Below, in pieces: positions 6,820-10,140 of a stretch of 10,140 nt of DNA. A program made the translations under genes and the position numbers. The first letter of the stretch is position 1, and the number at the start of each line of letters is the position of its first letter. The notes under the pieces are model-generated. The model was given only the letters and a program-made list of their open reading frames with translations, made no database searches and was not told the DNA's origin. The DNA is from an uncultured bacterium (GTDB taxonomy: Bacteria > Bacteroidota > Bacteroidia > Bacteroidales > Paludibacteraceae), in assembly GCA_946183755.1 (NCBI GenBank), contig CAMHCZ010000062.1:1-10140 (forward strand), read 5' to 3'.

Positions 6820-7557
6820 ATGTACAAGTGTGAAGAAGTGCTTCCTTATGGCAATCAGGGGGAGAAGAAGCGCCAGCAGGTGGAGACCATGTTCGACTCA
6901 ATATCCGGCGCTTATGACAAGATGAACAGAATGATGACGCTCTCGCGCGACATAGAGTGGCGTCGCAAGGCCATTGACTCGCTCAAGGAGTACGACCCAA
7001 AGAAAATCTTGGACATTGCCACAGGAACAGGTGACTTTGCGATTGAGAGCTGCAACCGTCTTGTGCCAGACTCGGTGATGGGCGTGGACATAAGCGAGAA
7101 GATGATGGAAGTGGGCAAGGAGAAGGTGGCAAAGCTCGGGCTGCAAGACAAAATCTCGTTCCGCTACGGCGACAGCCTGGCTCTTGAGTTTGCCGACGCC
7201 TCGTTTGACGCGGTAACGATAGCGTTCGGAGTGCGCAATTTCCAGAATCTTGAAGTCGGACTGAAGGAGATGTCGCGTGTGTTGCGTCCGGGCGGACGGC
7301 TTGTGATACTCGAGATGTCCGAGCCGTATAAGATATTCAAGCCATTCTACTGGCTTTACGCCAAGGTTGTCATACCATTCATAGGCAGAATGATGTCCAA
7401 GAACGACAGCGCATACAGCTACCTGCCGGCGTCAATCAGCGTATTTCCGCACGGCAAGCCTATGTTCGAGCTTCTTGAGAAAGTGGGCATGACGGATGTT
7501 AAGCGCAGAAGATTCACATTCGGAGTCTGTTCGCTGTATCTTGCCACGAAAAAATAA
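6820..7557 (+). CDS. ubiE: UbiE/MenG demethylmenaquinone methyltransferase
   Basis: This 245-residue cytoplasmic enzyme transfers a methyl group from S-adenosylmethionine to demethylmenaquinol, the last step of menaquinone synthesis. Bacteroidota use menaquinone rather than ubiquinone, so the MenG activity is the relevant one. The first UbiE signature is YDKMN (32-36) running to W47-R. The SAM-binding motif I is DIATGTGDF (65-73), with the acidic ribose-binding position D90 in GVDIS. AFGVRNF follows, then the second signature RVLRPGG (R156-G159) to LEMSEP (164-169). The ATG at 6820 is chosen because the family N-terminus begins a few residues later; an in-frame TTG at 6724 lies inside the terminator-like repeat and would add 32 atypical residues. 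The length is usual for the family. It is followed after 15 bases by mutS2, so the two are probably cotranscribed. Confidence 0.96.
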   Translation: MYKCEEVLPYGNQGEKKRQQVETMFDSISGAYDKMNRMMTLSRDIEWRRKAIDSLKEYDPKKILDIATGTGDFAIESCNRLVPDSVMGVDISEKMMEVGKEKVAKLGLQDKISFRYGDSLALEFADASFDAVTIAFGVRNFQNLEVGLKEMSRVLRPGGRLVILEMSEPYKIFKPFYWLYAKVVIPFIGRMMSKNDSAYSYLPASISVFPHGKPMFELLEKVGMTDVKRRRFTFGVCSLYLATKK

Positions 7558-7572
7558 GCTAACCCGAGCAAG

Positions 7573-10011
7573 ATGATTTACCCAGAAAACTTAGAGCAAA
7601 AGATAGGTTTCGACAAGATAAGAACTTTGCTGAAAAAGCATTGCGGCAGCACTATGGGCGAATCCGAAGTGGATGCAATGGCTTTCACAGCGGATATTGA
7701 CGAGATAAGCATGATGCTGGACGAGACTTACGAGATGACAACGCTGATGCAGGAGGACGGGTTCTTCTCTGCGGTGAATGTGGCGGATCTGCGTGAGAGC
7801 CTCGACCGTGTGAAGATAGAAGGACTGTACCTTGAGGTGGACGAAATGGCGGAGCTGCGCAAGGCTCTGGAGACACAGGAAAGCGTGGTGTCGTTCATCA
7901 TGTCCCGGACCGACGAGACATGTCGCCGGTTGCGTGAGAAGGCGGCAGAGTCGCTCACGTTCCCCGATATAATAAGAAGCATAAACACGATACTCGACAA
8001 GTACGGCAACATGAAGGACTCGGCGTCGCCACGTCTCATGGAGATAAGGCGCGAGTCGGTGCGTGTGCAGTCGGGCATAGGACGGCTTGTGCAGAGCATA
8101 ATGGCTCGTGCGCGCGAGGACGGCTATATCGACAAGGATGTGCAGCCGTCGGTGCGCGAGGGCAGACTTGTAGTGCCGGTGATTCCTGCCTACAAAAGGC
8201 GTTTCAAGGGCATAGTGCATGACGAGTCGGCGACAGGCAAGACCGTTTACATCGAGCCGGAAGCCGTCGTCGAGGGCAATAACCGCTTGTGTGAGCTTAA
8301 AGCGGAAGAGAAGAGGGAAATCATCGCCATTCTCACAGCTTTTGCCGACACTTTGCGCCCGCGTCTTCCAGAGATAGCCACATGCTTCGAGTACCTCGGA
8401 TATGTTGATTTTGTTTTGGCAAAAGCCCGTTTCGCCAAGGAGCTGGACGGCATAAGGCCGGTGGTCAACGACTCCAGAGCCATAAGCCTGATAGGCGCGC
8501 GCCATCCGATATTGGAACTGTCGTTGAGAAGCCATGGTAAGAATATGGTGCCGCTGGATGTGCGTCTGCCGCAGGGCAAGCGCATACTGCTCATAAGCGG
8601 TCCGAACGCTGGCGGCAAGTCGGTGTGCTTGAAGACTGTAGGACTTCTGCAGTACATGATGCAGTGCGGACTGCTTGTGCCAGTCAGCAGAGACAGCGAG
8701 ATGGGCGTTTTCAAGAGCATGTTCATAGACATAGGCGACGAGCAGAGCATAGAGAACGACCTTTCCACATACTCGTCGCACCTTCTGAACATGAAGAGCA
8801 TCGTGAAGAACGGCGACGGCGACTCGCTCATACTCATAGATGAGTTCGGCAGCGGAACAGAGCCGCTCATCGGCGGAGCCATAGCCGAGGCATTGTTGGA
8901 AGAATTTGACGAAAAAGGCATAAACGGCATAATCACAACACATTACACAAACCTGAAGCATTATGCCGACGAGGCGGAAGCGATAGTCAACGGCGCGATG
9001 CTGTATGACAGGAAAGAGATGTGCCCGCTGTTCCAGTTGCAGATAGGCAACCCGGGAAGCTCGTTCGCCATAGAAATAGCGCGCAAGATAGGATTGCCGG
9101 AGACGGTGGTGCAGAACGCCATAGACAAAGTGGGCGAGGATGTGGTGAATTACGACAAGCACTTGCAGGACATAGCCCGCGATAAGAAATACTGGGCGCA
9201 GAAGCGTCAGCAGATACGTCTGCGCGACAAGCATATAGCCGAGATAGAAGACAAGTACGGAGCTTATCTCGAGAATGTGAACACAGAGCGCAAGGAGATA
9301 ATCCGCAAGGCGAAGGAGGAGGCCAAGCGCATACTGAAGGAGGCTAACGCCAATGTAGAAAACACCATCAGGCAGATAAAGGAGTCGCAGGCGGACAAGG
9401 AGAAGATAAAGCAGGCAAGACAGAAGCTGAGCGATGCTAACGCCATGCTCGTCAAAGAGAACAGCGACGACTTCGACCGCAAGGTCAAGAACATGGAGCA
9501 GCGCCGCAGCAAGAGAGGCAGCGCCGAGCCGAAACCGGAGAACGATGCGATAGCAGTCGGCGACAATGTGGTGATAGCAGGGCAGAGCGTCGTGGGACAG
9601 GTGGAGGAAGTGAATGCTAAGAAGGCTATCGTGAGCTTCGGACAGATACGCACGACTGTTGATATAAAGCGTCTTGAGAAGGTAAGCCGCAATGCAGTGA
9701 AGAGAATGAACCGGACTGTCGGATTCATCGGCACCAACCCGGTAGAGAAGATGCGCGAGAAGAAGAAGCACTTCACGAGCGAGATAGACATACGCGGAAT
9801 GCGTGCCGACGAGGCTGTGAGGATTGTGCAGGGATATATCGACGACGCCATAATGATAGGCATAGGCAGTGTGAGAATCCTCCACGGCACAGGAACAGGA
9901 GCGTTGCGTGTGGCCGTGCGGCAGTATCTTGCCACAGTCAAGGAAATCGAGTCGTACCACGACGAGCATGTGCAGCTCGGCGGCAGCGGCATAACCGTGG
10001 TCGAGTTTTAA
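7573..10011 (+). CDS. mutS2: MutS2 family ATPase/endonuclease with C-terminal Smr domain
   Basis: The 812-residue protein has complete MutS2 architecture. The N-terminal core/clamp region covers about 1-320. The ABC-type ATPase follows with Walker A GPNAGGKS (343-350, K349), the DLSTYSSH segment (396-403), Walker B LILIDE (D423, E424) and the switch segment TTHYTNLK. A long charged coiled coil spans about 531-640, then a KOW-like linker with DNVVIAGQSVVGQVEEV. The Smr domain begins at IDIRGMR (D739) and contains HGTGTG (771-776), both motifs tied to nuclease activity. It lacks the mismatch-recognition domain of MutS. In other bacteria MutS2 suppresses recombination or splits collided ribosomes; which role applies here cannot be told. 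The ATG lies 15 bases after the ubiE stop, with only a weak GAGCAAG upstream. After codon 7 the gene has no TTA, CTA or TCA codon, which leaves a long open frame antisense. Confidence 0.97.
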   Translation: MIYPENLEQKIGFDKIRTLLKKHCGSTMGESEVDAMAFTADIDEISMMLDETYEMTTLMQEDGFFSAVNVADLRESLDRVKIEGLYLEVDEMAELRKALETQESVVSFIMSRTDETCRRLREKAAESLTFPDIIRSINTILDKYGNMKDSASPRLMEIRRESVRVQSGIGRLVQSIMARAREDGYIDKDVQPSVREGRLVVPVIPAYKRRFKGIVHDESATGKTVYIEPEAVVEGNNRLCELKAEEKREIIAILTAFADTLRPRLPEIATCFEYLGYVDFVLAKARFAKELDGIRPVVNDSRAISLIGARHPILELSLRSHGKNMVPLDVRLPQGKRILLISGPNAGGKSVCLKTVGLLQYMMQCGLLVPVSRDSEMGVFKSMFIDIGDEQSIENDLSTYSSHLLNMKSIVKNGDGDSLILIDEFGSGTEPLIGGAIAEALLEEFDEKGINGIITTHYTNLKHYADEAEAIVNGAMLYDRKEMCPLFQLQIGNPGSSFAIEIARKIGLPETVVQNAIDKVGEDVVNYDKHLQDIARDKKYWAQKRQQIRLRDKHIAEIEDKYGAYLENVNTERKEIIRKAKEEAKRILKEANANVENTIRQIKESQADKEKIKQARQKLSDANAMLVKENSDDFDRKVKNMEQRRSKRGSAEPKPENDAIAVGDNVVIAGQSVVGQVEEVNAKKAIVSFGQIRTTVDIKRLEKVSRNAVKRMNRTVGFIGTNPVEKMREKKKHFTSEIDIRGMRADEAVRIVQGYIDDAIMIGIGSVRILHGTGTGALRVAVRQYLATVKEIESYHDEHVQLGGSGITVVEF

Positions 10012-10021
10012 AAATAAAGAC

Positions 10022-10140
10022 ATGAGTATGCGTGTAAACATATTAATTGCGTTTGCGCTTTTGGCGCAGGTCTTATCCGCGCAGCAGTACGAGACCAAGG
10101 CGTACAAGAACACGGTAAAGACCATGCGCACGTCGCTCAA
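10022..10140 (+). CDS. Exported protein, N-terminus only; possible T9SS plug (DUF5103-like) protein
   Basis: An ATG 10 bases after the mutS2 stop opens a frame of 39 codons to the right edge. The first residues, MSMRVNILIAFALLAQVLSA then QQYETKAYKNTVKTMRTSL, show a signal peptide with likely cleavage at LSA|QQ. The second ATG (10028, MRVNIL) is an equally possible start. The mature start, with Q-Y-E-T-K-x-Y and a V-K-T segment, resembles the beginning of the DUF5103/T9SS plug proteins I remember from Bacteroidota. These are outer-membrane-associated proteins that seal the SprA translocon. Only about 20 mature residues are visible, so this is a hint, not an identification. The close spacing suggests cotranscription with mutS2. 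Confidence 0.7.
   Translation, partial: MSMRVNILIAFALLAQVLSAQQYETKAYKNTVKTMRTSL

Noticed and set aside
7591..10140. An open frame of about 849 codons on the minus strand covering all of mutS2.
   Set aside because: It lies codon-for-codon opposite a fully conserved MutS2 gene; its translation is rich in Leu, His and Tyr without recognisable domains, and its openness is explained by mutS2 lacking TTA, CTA and TCA codons.

Overview
The window looks like a chromosomal segment from a member of the Bacteroidales (Bacteroidota), plausibly a gut or rumen type. The signs are a DUF5606 protein (a Bacteroidota-restricted family), start sites without clear Shine-Dalgarno sequences, promoter boxes matching the Bacteroidota consensus (TTTG ... 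TAnnTTTG), two large exported proteins with C-termini resembling type IX secretion (T9SS) sorting domains, and a UbiE-type methyltransferase. Species cannot be named from the sequence alone.

Layout. (1) Positions 1-431, minus strand: a DUF5606 gene whose 3' end runs off the left edge. (2) Positions 432-601: an AT-rich divergent intergenic region with one -7-like box for each direction. (3) Positions 602-3484, plus: a large secreted pectinesterase with signal peptide, N-terminal beta-rich domain, three Ig-like repeats, a complete catalytic pectin methylesterase domain, an Fn3-like module and a T9SS-like tail, closed by a strong intrinsic terminator. (4) Positions 3671-6640, plus: a tandem paralogue of the same architecture with its own promoter. 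Its pectinesterase domain keeps the fold-defining sequence and the spacing of the active site but has lost most of the catalytic residues, so it is a probable pseudoenzyme. (5) Positions 6641-6819: an intergenic region with two overlapping inverted repeats. (6) Positions 6820-10140, plus: a tightly spaced housekeeping run of ubiE/menG, mutS2 and the first 39 codons of an exported protein that may be a T9SS plug (DUF5103-like) protein.

How the genes fit together. The two pectinesterase-family genes form a local pectin-processing locus. The first product should de-esterify pectin outside the cell. The second is most likely a non-catalytic relative that may bind pectin or have another structural role, but that is inference. 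Both appear to leave the cell by T9SS. The ubiE and mutS2 genes (menaquinone synthesis; ribosome or DNA quality control) look unrelated in function and are probably just adjacent. The item most worth following up is the paired active and active-site-dead pectinesterase. I see no CRISPR array, insertion sequence, tRNA, rRNA or phage gene.
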